21,236 nucleotides of DNA from JBCBSZ01 sp039185015 (GTDB lineage Bacteria > Actinomycetota > Acidimicrobiia > Acidimicrobiales > Poriferisodalaceae), in assembly GCA_039185015.1 (NCBI GenBank), contig JBCDAU010000063.1:1-21236 (forward strand), in the 5' to 3' direction. Each line of letters opens with the position of its first letter. The first letter of the stretch is position 1. Of the stretch, positions 14,388-20,816 are shown piece by piece. Under the pieces are notes generated by a model, which saw only the letters and a program-made list of their open reading frames with translations, ran no database searches and was not told the origin of the DNA. The translations under genes and the position numbers were made by a program.

Positions 14388-14413
14388 TCCGCTCCCCGGA
14401 CGTCGAGCGCTAC

Positions 14414-15037
14414 GTGCGCCCTCACCTCGCCGTCCGCATCGCCCTCACCGCCAGCGCGGTCTTCCTGTTGAGTGCTGCGGCCACCCTGTCGACCGCGGTC
14501 GAGCGCGTCGAGGAGCGCTTTCTGGAAGCGCTCTCCTCCGAGGACGTCGACTGGCTCGATCCGATCGCTCGGGCGATCAGCCGGGCCACCGATTCGCTGC
14601 CGCTGGCCGTGCTGACCGTCACCCTCACGCTCGTGCTGCTGCGGCGACATCCGTGGCGTGCGGTCGGGATCCTGCCCGCTCTGGTCGCCGTCGCTCTGGT
14701 CGTGAACCCGCTGCTCAAGCAGGTCGTCGACCGCCCCCGGCCGATGGTGCGGGACCTGGCCGCCGACACGTCGTCGCTCGCGTTCCCCGCCGGACACGCT
14801 GCGACCACGGCGGCGATCGCACTCGGTCTCACCGCGGCCGTGGCCATCTCGGAGCGACCACGGCTCGGTCGACACGCGCTCGTCGCGGTGTTGCTCGCCG
14901 CCGCGCTCCTCGTCGTGGCGGCGTCACAGCTCGCCCTCGGCCGCCACCACCCGACCGACATCCTCGCCGGCTGGTCCTGGGTCCTCGCACTCAGCACCGG
15001 TGCTGCTGCCGCCATCGCTCGCCGCCGAGGTCTGTGA
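14414..15037 (+). CDS. PAP2-superfamily membrane phosphatase
   Basis: This 207-residue protein has about five hydrophobic helices, and the three PAP2 motifs are present: KQVVDRPRP (KX6RP, Lys102 and Arg109), FPAGHA (His128), and SQLALGRHHPTD (171-182), where His178 is the expected nucleophile held by Asp182. The second residue of motif 3, normally Arg (SRx5Hx3D), is Gln172. The family dephosphorylates lipid phosphates such as phosphatidate, phosphatidylglycerophosphate or undecaprenyl pyrophosphate on the outer membrane face; the substrate cannot be chosen here. The GTG start lies 26 bp after lhr with no clear promoter or Shine-Dalgarno, so it may be co-transcribed with lhr. The helix at about residues 8-26 may act as an anchor. 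Confidence 0.88.
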   Translation: MRPHLAVRIALTASAVFLLSAAATLSTAVERVEERFLEALSSEDVDWLDPIARAISRATDSLPLAVLTVTLTLVLLRRHPWRAVGILPALVAVALVVNPLLKQVVDRPRPMVRDLAADTSSLAFPAGHAATTAAIALGLTAAVAISERPRLGRHALVAVLLAAALLVVAASQLALGRHHPTDILAGWSWVLALSTGAAAAIARRRGL

Positions 15038-15045
15038 GCTCGCAG

Positions 15046-15200
15046 TGCCCGCTTCGGAGCGACGGCGGGGTGTCCGTGGTGGGTGGTTGGTGCCCGTCTC
15101 GGGGCGACAGCCGGCCACCCCGCCCGGGGTTGTCGCTGTGAGGCGGGTGGTTGGTGTGGTCGGTGCTGGCCCGCTGGGGGTCGTCGCTGCGAGGCGGGCA
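15046..15200. repeat. Inverted cluster of four 21-bp repeats
   Basis: The 186-bp gap between the convergent PAP2 and alcohol dehydrogenase genes contains four copies of a 21-bp unit, consensus YRCCCGYYTCRSRGCGACRRC (20 of 21 bases written without the last). Two are on the plus strand (15046-15066, 15091-15111) and two on the minus strand (15149-15129, 15200-15180). Plus-strand copies start 45 bp apart and minus-strand copies 51 bp apart, so the whole is a double inverted repeat. GGGTGGTTGGTG also occurs twice (15081-15092 and 15145-15156). The copies could fold into large hairpins and serve as a terminator, or be a REP-like extragenic element. Confidence 0.6.
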
Positions 15201-15223
15201 GATCGAGCCTGCCGCCGCTCAGC

Positions 15224-16309
15224 TCAGAAGGCGATGACCTGGCGGGCGACCTCGCCGCGCTTCATTCGCTCGTAGCCCTCGTTGATCTCCTCGAGCGGCA
15301 TGCTCGCGGTCACGAGCTCGTCGAGGAGCAGTCGTCCGTCGAGGTACATGTCGATGAAGCGGGGCATGTCGGTGCGGAACTGGTTCGACCCCATGTTCGA
15401 GCCCTGGAGCTTCTTCTCCATGAGCAGGTCCGGCCCGTGGATCTCGACCTTCTGGCCGACCGGGATCATGCCGATCACGGTCGCGGTGCCGCCGGTGCGG
15501 AGCATCCGCCAGCACTGCTCGGCGGCGATCTTCAGCCCGACTGCCTCGAAGGCGTGATCGACGCCGCCCGAGGTGATCTCGCGGATCGCCACGACGGGGT
15601 CGACCTCGCCCGAGTTGACCGTGTGGGTCGCTCCCACCTGCTTCGCGGTCTCGAGCTTCGACTCGTGGAGGTCGATGGCGACGATCTTGTTGGCGCCGGC
15701 GATGCGGGCGCCCTGGATCGCCGACAGCCCGATGCCGCCGCAGCCGATCACCGCGACCTCCTGGCCCGGCTCGACCCGTGCCGTACGGAAGACGGCGCCC
15801 AGCCCGGTCGTGACCGCACAGCCGATGAGCGCGGCGGTGTCGAGCGGCATCTCCTCCCGGATCTTCACGACGGCGTGCTCGTGGACCAGCATCATCTCGG
15901 CGAACCCGCCCAGTCGCGTGAACTGGTGGACCTTCTCGCCGTCCTTCGACAGCCGGGGCGTGTCGTCGTCGGAGCGCATCAGCTCGGTGTCCTTGTTGGC
16001 GCACAGTGCCGGCCGGCCGGACAGGCAGTACTCGCAGTGGCCACAGAACTGTGACAAGCAGGTGATGACGTGATCGCCGGGCTGCACGTAGCGCACATCG
16101 GAGCCGACGGCCTCGACGACGCCGGCCGACTCATGCCCCATGACCACCGGCAGGTCGTAGGGGTAGTTGCCCTCCATGAAGTGGAGGTCCGAGTGGCACA
16201 GCCCCGCGTTGACCGTGCGGATCAGCACCTCACGCCGACCCGGCTTGTCGATCACCAGGTCGACGATCTCGAGGTCACCCGGGATCGTGCTGAGCATCGC
16301 TGCCTTCAT
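15224..16309 (-). CDS. Zinc-dependent alcohol dehydrogenase, NDMA-dependent/Rxyl_3153-like MDR type
   Basis: This 361-residue protein is a zinc-type medium-chain dehydrogenase. Cys38 (NAGLCHSDLH), His59 (GHE) and a later Cys in LIGCAVTTGLGAV are the catalytic zinc ligands. A cysteine cluster CGHCEYCLSGRPALC (89-103) holds the structural zinc, and GCGGIG followed by VAIDLHESKL binds NAD(H). The layout resembles the class III and actinobacterial NDMA-dependent alcohol dehydrogenases, which carry a tightly bound NAD(H) re-oxidised by an external carrier such as mycofactocin; no mycofactocin genes are in this window. I chose ATG 16309 over GTG 16315 because AGGGA lies 6 nt before the ATG but directly against the GTG. 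It diverges from the glutamate-type dehydrogenase gene across 84 bp. Confidence 0.92.
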   Translation of the reverse strand: MKAAMLSTIPGDLEIVDLVIDKPGRREVLIRTVNAGLCHSDLHFMEGNYPYDLPVVMGHESAGVVEAVGSDVRYVQPGDHVITCLSQFCGHCEYCLSGRPALCANKDTELMRSDDDTPRLSKDGEKVHQFTRLGGFAEMMLVHEHAVVKIREEMPLDTAALIGCAVTTGLGAVFRTARVEPGQEVAVIGCGGIGLSAIQGARIAGANKIVAIDLHESKLETAKQVGATHTVNSGEVDPVVAIREITSGGVDHAFEAVGLKIAAEQCWRMLRTGGTATVIGMIPVGQKVEIHGPDLLMEKKLQGSNMGSNQFRTDMPRFIDMYLDGRLLLDELVTASMPLEEINEGYERMKRGEVARQVIAF

Positions 16310-16315
16310 GACCAC

Positions 16316-16320
16316 TCCCT
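16316..16320 (-). promoter_or_regulatory. Shine-Dalgarno site fixing the alcohol dehydrogenase start
   Basis: AGGGA on the minus strand is 6 nt from ATG 16309 and 0 nt from the alternative GTG 16315, so the ATG is preferred. Confidence 0.7.
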
Positions 16321-16379
16321 GTCGTCCGGGGGCTCAACCTACTTGGGGCCGCTTCGCGTTACCGTCGCCGACCACCACA

Positions 16380-16385
16380 AGGGGG
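16380..16385 (+). promoter_or_regulatory. Shine-Dalgarno site of the Glu/Leu/Val dehydrogenase gene
   Basis: AGGGGG lies 8 nt before ATG 16394; in-frame GTG codons at 16385 and 16388 sit on or against it and are less likely starts. The 84-bp divergent gap (16310-16393) shows TTACCGT (about 16361-16367) as a possible -10 region, but no clear -35. Confidence 0.55.
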
Positions 16386-16393
16386 TGGTGCTC

Positions 16394-17692
16394 ATGGGTG
16401 ACGAGACCCGCGGTGTGCTCGACGAGCTGGGCTTCCGGTTCGACCCGGACGATCTGTACCTGCAGGTCATCACCAACGTCCTCGACACCGCCGAGCTCCT
16501 CGATCTGCCTCGGCACCTCCGGCTGATCCTCGCTCAGCCCACCAACGAGCTGATCGTCCACTTTCCGGTGCTGATGGACGACGGCAGCTACCGGCTCTAC
16601 AAGGGCTACCGGGTCCAGCACAACGACATCCTCGGCCCGTACAAGGGCGGCATCCGGTACCACGCCGGCGTCTCGCTCGATCACGTGAAGGCGCTCGCCG
16701 TCCTGATGACGATGAAGTGCGCCCTCATGCGCCTCCCGCTCGGCGGCGGCAAGGGTGGTGTGCAGGTCGACCCGAGGGCCCTGTCGCCAGACGAGCTGCG
16801 CCGCCTGACCCGTCGGTTCATCTCCGGCATCGGCACGTTCATCGGCCCGCACGTCGACGTGCCGGCGCCCGACGTCGGCACCAACGCCCAGATCATGGCC
16901 TGGATGGCCGACACCTACGTCAACACCGGTGGTGATCGCTTCGCCGGGCGGGCGGTCGTGACCGGCAAGCCGATCGAGATGGGCGGCGCGCCCGGCCGCG
17001 AGCAGGCGACCGGTCAGGGGCTCGTCGAGGTGCTGCGCTGCCTGGTACCGAGCTTCGGCGTCGACCTCACCGAGGCGACCTACGCCGTCGTCGGGTACGG
17101 CAACGTCGGCTCCTGGGTGGCCCGGCTGCTCGACCGGGACGGCGCCACCCTCCGGTCCGTCCTCGACCACACCGGCGCGATCGGCGACGAGGACGGGCTC
17201 GACGCCTGGGAGCTCGCCCGACACGTGGCCGCGACCGGCGGGGTGGCCGGGTTCCCCGGTGCGACGGCCATCGACACCGACGAGTTCTGGCGCAGCGACG
17301 TCGACGTGATGATCCCGGCGGCGCTCGAGCAGATGATCACCGAGCGGGAGGCCGGTCTGATCCGGGCCGGCATCGTGGCCGAGGGCGCCAACGCCCCGAC
17401 GACCCCCGCCGGGGAGCGGGTGCTGGCCGACCGCGGCATCGCCGTGCTCCCGGCCATCCTCTGCAACGCCGGTGGTGTGACGGTCTCGTACCACGAGTGG
17501 CGCCAGAACCTCGCCGCCGAGACCACCCGCCTCGACGACATCGACGGCTGGCTCCGGGAGACGATGCAGGCGGCCTGCGAACGGGTCCTCGCCGTGGCGA
17601 AGCGCCACGACTGCGATCTCCGAACCGCGGCCTACGCCGATGCGCTCGATCACCTGGCGACGGTCTACGCCCAGCGCGGCATCTTCCCGTGA
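16394..17692 (+). CDS. Glu/Leu/Phe/Val dehydrogenase (probable glutamate dehydrogenase)
   Basis: This 432-residue protein has the size of hexameric glutamate dehydrogenases. The substrate side carries YKGGIRYH (Lys84), MTMKCALMRLPLGGGKGGV with Lys108 and the catalytic Lys120, and PAPDVGTN with Asp160, the general acid/base. The dinucleotide-binding domain has GYGNVG (234-239). VAEGANAPTTP and AILCNAGGVTVSYHEW complete the family signature. The reaction is reversible oxidative deamination of L-glutamate to 2-oxoglutarate; the large size and GGGKGG context favour glutamate over leucine or valine, but specificity residues were not checked by alignment. Residues 1-35 are a helical arm. The ATG is supported by a Shine-Dalgarno at 8 nt. 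A hairpin 33 nt past the stop may end the transcript. Confidence 0.93.
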   Translation: MGDETRGVLDELGFRFDPDDLYLQVITNVLDTAELLDLPRHLRLILAQPTNELIVHFPVLMDDGSYRLYKGYRVQHNDILGPYKGGIRYHAGVSLDHVKALAVLMTMKCALMRLPLGGGKGGVQVDPRALSPDELRRLTRRFISGIGTFIGPHVDVPAPDVGTNAQIMAWMADTYVNTGGDRFAGRAVVTGKPIEMGGAPGREQATGQGLVEVLRCLVPSFGVDLTEATYAVVGYGNVGSWVARLLDRDGATLRSVLDHTGAIGDEDGLDAWELARHVAATGGVAGFPGATAIDTDEFWRSDVDVMIPAALEQMITEREAGLIRAGIVAEGANAPTTPAGERVLADRGIAVLPAILCNAGGVTVSYHEWRQNLAAETTRLDDIDGWLRETMQAACERVLAVAKRHDCDLRTAAYADALDHLATVYAQRGIFP

Positions 17693-17724
17693 GACCGGGC
17701 TCCTGTTTCGACGAGAGACTTCGG

Positions 17725-17740
17725 GGCTGAGCCGACTCAG
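17725..17740 (+). terminator. Hairpin downstream of the Glu/Leu/Val dehydrogenase gene
   Basis: CTGAG, loop CCGA and CTCAG form a 5-bp stem 33 nt past the stop. The 16 bases GGCTGAGCCGACTCAG match 15 of 16 bases of the terminator at 3740-3755, which makes a shared terminator-like design more likely than chance. The rest of 17693-17789 shows no gene beyond the possible remnant described next. Confidence 0.42.
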
Positions 17741-17789
17741 GGGGCGAGCAACCTGAGGAACCGCCCGCCGGCGAGTCGCGATCGAGGCG

Positions 17790-18152
17790 ATGCGGTCCAT
17801 GAACGCCTCGGTCCGCAACGTCGTGTTCTTTCCGGCGTTCTTCCTCACGCCCGTGGTCGGGTTGGCCGCCGCCGGTGCCTGGCGCCGTGCGGGTCGGCGC
17901 GAGGCGGCACGGTGGTTCGCTGCGGCTGCGATCGTCTACCTGCTCGGTGGGTTGGTCCTCACCGCGACGATCAACGTCCCGATGAACCAGGATCTCGCTG
18001 ACACCGTGATCCCGGCCGACCGGGCCACGGCCGCGGAGATCTGGCAGGACTACTCCGGCACCTGGCAGGCGTGGAACGCCGTGCGGACGGTGGCGTCGGG
18101 CGTCGCCCTGGCACTCGCCGGCCTCGGTCTGCTCGCGACCCGGCGTCGGTGA
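17790..18152 (+). pseudogene. DUF1772/anthrone oxygenase-like membrane protein, N-terminally shortened
   Basis: The open frame gives 120 residues with three hydrophobic segments (about 10-30, 42-60 and 99-115). The stretch VRNVVFFPAFFLTPVVGLAA, the later TINVPMNQDLA and the motif WQDYSGTWQAWNAVRTVAS match DUF1772, a four-helix family of about 150-160 residues. The first helix is missing. The frame upstream of the ATG still reads RRRVAIEAMRSMN, which resembles the loop that follows helix 1 in the family, but it meets a TGA at 17754 and then runs into the end of the dehydrogenase gene. So the 5' end seems to have been lost by deletion. It could still be translated from ATG 17790 as a three-helix protein; no Shine-Dalgarno supports this. 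Confidence 0.55.
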
Positions 18153-18173
18153 GCGCGGGGAGGTGACCGCTCA
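18150..18173. terminator. Stop-to-stop palindrome between DUF1772 remnant and acyltransferase gene
   Basis: TGAGCG (18150-18155) pairs with CGCTCA (18168-18173) around a 12-nt loop. The outer three bases of each arm are the two stop codons. The stem is shorter than the two similar sites at 1260 and 3738. Confidence 0.4.
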
Positions 18174-18860
18174 GGCGGCGATGCGGGCGGACCGGGCGGC
18201 CTGTGCCTGGTCCATCGTCGCCTGCAGCTGCTCGTGCACCGCTTCGGTGAGTCGACGCAGCTCGCGCCGTGGGACCCGCTTGCCCTCGATGGTGGGTGCG
18301 GGGATCGGCTCCCCGACCACGATCGTGACGTGCTCCCGGCGGGGGAGCTTCTTGCCCGGCGGCATGGCGGTGTCGGTGCCGGCGATGCCGATCGGCACGA
18401 TGGGGGCCTGGGCCCGTCCGGCGAGGAACGCCACGCCGTCGAAGACCTCGGCGACCTCGGGGCCGGTCTGGCGCGTCCCCTCGGGGAACACGAGGTAGGC
18501 CTCGCCGCGCTCGAGGATGAGCTCGGAGAGGCGGATCGCCTCCCGATCGGCGGTTCCTCGCTCGACGGGCACGGCGCCGAGCGCGGCGACCAACCAACCG
18601 ACGACCGGCACCCGGAACAGCGAGGCCTTGCCGAGGGCCCGGAGCCGCCGATCGGTCACGTTCGAGAGCAACAGCGAGTCGAGGTGCGACCGGTGCACCG
18701 GCGCCACGATGATCGGGCCCGCCGGCGGGACCGTGCCGGTGATCGTGACCCGGAGCCAGGGGCGGAGGATGTGTCGGACCATCCGCCGCACGATCCGGTA
18801 CACGACCATCGACGACCGGCGGTCACCGGTCGCGAGCGCCGCCTCACCCGCGTTCGACAT
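18171..18860 (-). CDS. PlsC-type 1-acylglycerol-3-phosphate acyltransferase family protein
   Basis: This 229-residue protein carries the acyltransferase motifs in order: HRSHLD (56-61, HX4D with catalytic His56 and Asp61), GKASLFRVPVVGWL (motif II region), FPEGTR (125-130, phosphate-binding) and VPIGIAGTD (motif IV). The amphipathic N-terminal helix YRIVRRMVRHILRPWLRV suggests membrane-surface attachment. The family transfers an acyl chain to lysophosphatidate or related acceptors; several paralogs are usual in actinobacteria, so the exact acceptor is uncertain. ATG 18860 gives the usual length and is preceded, 8 nt upstream on the same strand, by TAGCGT. The frame stays open a further 670 bp upstream, antisense to nei, but that part is a shadow. 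The gene diverges from nei across 57 bp. Confidence 0.9.
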   Translation of the reverse strand: MSNAGEAALATGDRRSSMVVYRIVRRMVRHILRPWLRVTITGTVPPAGPIIVAPVHRSHLDSLLLSNVTDRRLRALGKASLFRVPVVGWLVAALGAVPVERGTADREAIRLSELILERGEAYLVFPEGTRQTGPEVAEVFDGVAFLAGRAQAPIVPIGIAGTDTAMPPGKKLPRREHVTIVVGEPIPAPTIEGKRVPRRELRRLTEAVHEQLQATMDQAQAARSARIAA

Positions 18861-18917
18861 GGGCCGCGACGCTAGTCCGATGTCGGGTCGGCGCACCGGT
18901 CCCGCCAGACTGGCTTC
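18861..18917. promoter_or_regulatory. Divergent promoter region of the acyltransferase gene and nei
   Basis: In 57 bp two leaderless-type boxes face away from each other: TAGCGT (18874-18869, 8 nt before the acyltransferase ATG) and CAGACT (18906-18911, 6 nt before the nei GTG). Neither gene has a clear Shine-Dalgarno or -35. Confidence 0.42.
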
Positions 18918-19688
18918 GTGCCCGAGGGCGACACCATCCACCGGTTGGCCGGCAACCTCGGCCCGGCGCTCACCGGCGCATCCGTCCGGCGGCTGCACGT
19001 CCATCGCACCCCGCCGACCCGCATCCCGAGCGACGTCTCCATCGACGAGGTGTGGGCCGTCGGCAAGCACCTCCTCGTTCGCTTCGACACCGGGCACCTC
19101 CTCGACTCCCACCTCCTGATGAACGGCAGCTGGGATCTCTACCGCCGGGGCGATCGCTGGCGGAAGAGCCGAGGCGCCATGCGGGCCGTCATCGAGACCG
19201 ACGCCGTCGAGGCGGTGCTGTTCTCGACACCGAAGGTCCGTCTCCTCCACCCACGCGATCCGGCGCCCCGTCCCTGGGACCAGCTCGGTCCGGACCTCTG
19301 CCTGCCCGATGTCGACCTCGACACCGCGACCGAGCGCGCCCGCTGGTTGCCGGCCGACACCGAGATCGCCGAGGTGCTCCTCGACCAGCGACCGGCCTGC
19401 GGCATCGGCAACGTCTACAAGTCGGAGACGCTGTGGGCCGAACGGCTCCACCCGACGACCCCGCTGGGCGACGTCGAGGACGAGCTGCTCCGGCGGCTCT
19501 ACGAGACCGCCTCGCGGCTGCTGCGGCACAACCTCGATCGTTCGCGCCGCGTCACGTTCCGCGACGGCTTGGCCGTCTACGGCCGGGACCGGCGGGTCTG
19601 TCCCCGGTGTGCGACCCCGATCCGCGTCACCAAGCAGGGCGGACTGGGTCGTGTGACCTACTGGTGCCCCACCTGCCAGGAGCGCTGA
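18918..19688 (+). CDS. nei: Fpg/Nei-family DNA glycosylase/AP lyase (endonuclease VIII type)
   Basis: This 256-residue protein starts with GTG and reads MPEGDTIHRLA: after Met removal Pro1 is the nucleophile and Glu2 the catalytic acid, and PEGDT is typical of actinobacterial Nei proteins. Lys50 (VGKHLL) is the phosphate-binding lysine. A helix-two-turn-helix region ends in ACGIGNVYKSE (160-170), and a C-terminal zinc finger holds Cys228, Cys231, Cys250 and Cys253 with Arg245 between them. The enzyme removes oxidised bases, mainly pyrimidines, and cuts the abasic site by beta,delta-elimination. The YgjV-like gene begins 39 bp later on the same strand. In mycobacteria a nei gene sits next to lhr; here the two are in the same region and orientation but separated by four to five other genes. 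Confidence 0.95.
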   Translation: MPEGDTIHRLAGNLGPALTGASVRRLHVHRTPPTRIPSDVSIDEVWAVGKHLLVRFDTGHLLDSHLLMNGSWDLYRRGDRWRKSRGAMRAVIETDAVEAVLFSTPKVRLLHPRDPAPRPWDQLGPDLCLPDVDLDTATERARWLPADTEIAEVLLDQRPACGIGNVYKSETLWAERLHPTTPLGDVEDELLRRLYETASRLLRHNLDRSRRVTFRDGLAVYGRDRRVCPRCATPIRVTKQGGLGRVTYWCPTCQER

Positions 19689-19727
19689 ACCGACCGGTCG
19701 CCGCCATGAGCGTCAGACAGCGGCAAC

Positions 19728-20354
19728 ATGGGCGACGTGCTCGAGCCCGTCGAACTCATCGGCTACCTGGCCTCGATCTTCGTGGTCGTCGGCCTGTCGA
19801 TGGCCTCCATCGTCCGTCTCCGGATGTTCTCGCTGGCCGGCTCGGTCACCTTCCTCGTGTACGGCGCGCTCATCGGGTCGGTGCCGCTCATCCTCACGAA
19901 CCTGTGCATCGCCGTGCTGAACATCTGGTTCCTGGTGAAGGAGCTCGGTGGCCGTCGTGATCTGGGCGCCGTGATCGTGCCCCCCGACTCGCCGTTCCTC
20001 CTCGACTTCCTCGGCCATCACCACGACGAGATCTGTCGCTTCCAGCCGGACTACGACGACAGCATCGAGCCCTCGTTCGCGTTGGTGCTCACCCGCGACG
20101 GTCTCCCGGCCGGAGTCCTCCTCGGACAGCAGATCGGGAGCCGCCTGCACGTCGAGCTCGACTTCGTGCTGCGGGCCTACCGGGACTCCAGCATCGGCCG
20201 GTGGCTCTACGGGCCGGGCGCCACCGTGTTCCGATCGGCCGGGATCGACCACATCACGGCGACGGCGTTGAGCGACCCTCACCGGAGCTACCTCGACCGG
20301 GTCGGGTTCGTCGACGACCCCGCTTCCCCGAACCGGCTCGTCCACCCGCTCTGA
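19728..20354 (+). CDS. YgjV-like membrane protein with C-terminal GNAT-like domain
   Basis: This 208-residue protein has three closely packed hydrophobic helices in the first 70 residues (ELIGYLASIFVVVGLSMASI, then SLAGSVTFLVYGALIG, then VPLILTNLCIAVLNIWFLV), the arrangement of the YgjV/Imp-YgjV family. A soluble domain of about 130 residues follows. It contains YRDSSIGRWLYGPGATVFRSAGIDHITATA and HRSYLDRVGF, which resemble the acyl-CoA-binding and last-helix regions of GNAT acetyltransferases (RxxxxG, then YxxxGF). Key acetyl-CoA residues are only partly recognisable, so enzymatic activity is uncertain. The ATG is 39 bp after nei, close enough for read-through; no own promoter or Shine-Dalgarno stands out. 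It converges with the DUF3052 gene across 9 bp. Confidence 0.82.
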   Translation: MGDVLEPVELIGYLASIFVVVGLSMASIVRLRMFSLAGSVTFLVYGALIGSVPLILTNLCIAVLNIWFLVKELGGRRDLGAVIVPPDSPFLLDFLGHHHDEICRFQPDYDDSIEPSFALVLTRDGLPAGVLLGQQIGSRLHVELDFVLRAYRDSSIGRWLYGPGATVFRSAGIDHITATALSDPHRSYLDRVGFVDDPASPNRLVHPL

Positions 20355-20363
20355 GCTCCGACG

Positions 20364-20816
20364 TCAGGCGGCGGCCCAGGCTCCGCTCGCCGCGGCGGCC
20401 GACTCGTGATCACGGAGCTCCTTGCGCCACTGGAGGCGCAGACCCGACCAGGTCTCGTCGATCGCGCACACCTTCGTGTCGACCAGCCCCATCGGGAGGC
20501 ACAGCTCCCGGACGACGTCCTCGGTGATGTCGGTCTCGACGCCGGAGGACTTCTTCGGCCAGGCGGCCCACAGCATCCCGCTGGGGAAGATCGCCCGGCC
20601 GGCCGACCCGAGTCGCTTGCGGAGCACCGCGCGCCGGACCACGAAGCAGACCGCCAGGTCGAGCCGGCCCCTGGTCGACGAGCGGACGTCGAGATCGGCG
20701 GGCATCGGGTCGAGCAGCGACTCGAAGTGCTCCGGCGCGTCGAGCCAGGCGACGGTCATCCGGTCGACCAGCCCGAGCTTCTTCGGCAGTGGCGTCCCCG
20801 AGTAGCCCGCCGGCAT
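20364..20816 (-). CDS. DUF3052 protein
   Basis: This 150-residue protein shows the DUF3052 signature: AGYSGTPLPKKLG at the N-terminus, a middle strand LAVCFVVRRAVLRKRL, MLWAAWPKKSSGVETDITED, VVRELCLPMGLVDTKVCAID and the ending ETWSGLRLQWRKELR. The family is common in actinobacteria and some other phyla and has no established function. Residues DITEDVVRELCLPMGLVDTK form its best-conserved block. The start was chosen because the ATG shares its A with the last base of the upstream TGA (TGATG), so it is translationally coupled to the F420-type gene. A short alanine-rich tail (AAAASGAWAAA) extends past the domain. Confidence 0.9.
   Translation of the reverse strand: MPAGYSGTPLPKKLGLVDRMTVAWLDAPEHFESLLDPMPADLDVRSSTRGRLDLAVCFVVRRAVLRKRLGSAGRAIFPSGMLWAAWPKKSSGVETDITEDVVRELCLPMGLVDTKVCAIDETWSGLRLQWRKELRDHESAAAASGAWAAA

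Noticed and set aside
12499..15141. An 880-codon plus-strand frame overlapping lhr, the PAP2 gene and the repeat region
   Set aside because: Ser/Arg/Pro-rich low-complexity product, out of frame with two well-supported genes; a shadow frame.
16334..17848. A 504-codon minus-strand frame across the Glu/Leu/Val dehydrogenase gene
   Set aside because: Antisense to a gene with all expected catalytic motifs; composition is that of a shadow.
18861..19529. The upstream extension of the acyltransferase frame, antisense to nei
   Set aside because: It would add 223 residues without acyltransferase similarity, opposite a gene with full Nei motifs; the family-length start at 18860 is better.
3059..19688. 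A single DNA-repair operon formed by the AlkD-like gene, lhr and nei
   Set aside because: They are kilobases apart, with unrelated genes of both strands between them; only loose regional proximity is shown.
19713..20345. A 210-codon minus-strand frame opposite the YgjV-like gene
   Set aside because: His/Glu/Val/Asp-rich mirrored composition, while the plus-strand frame encodes clear membrane helices and a folded domain.
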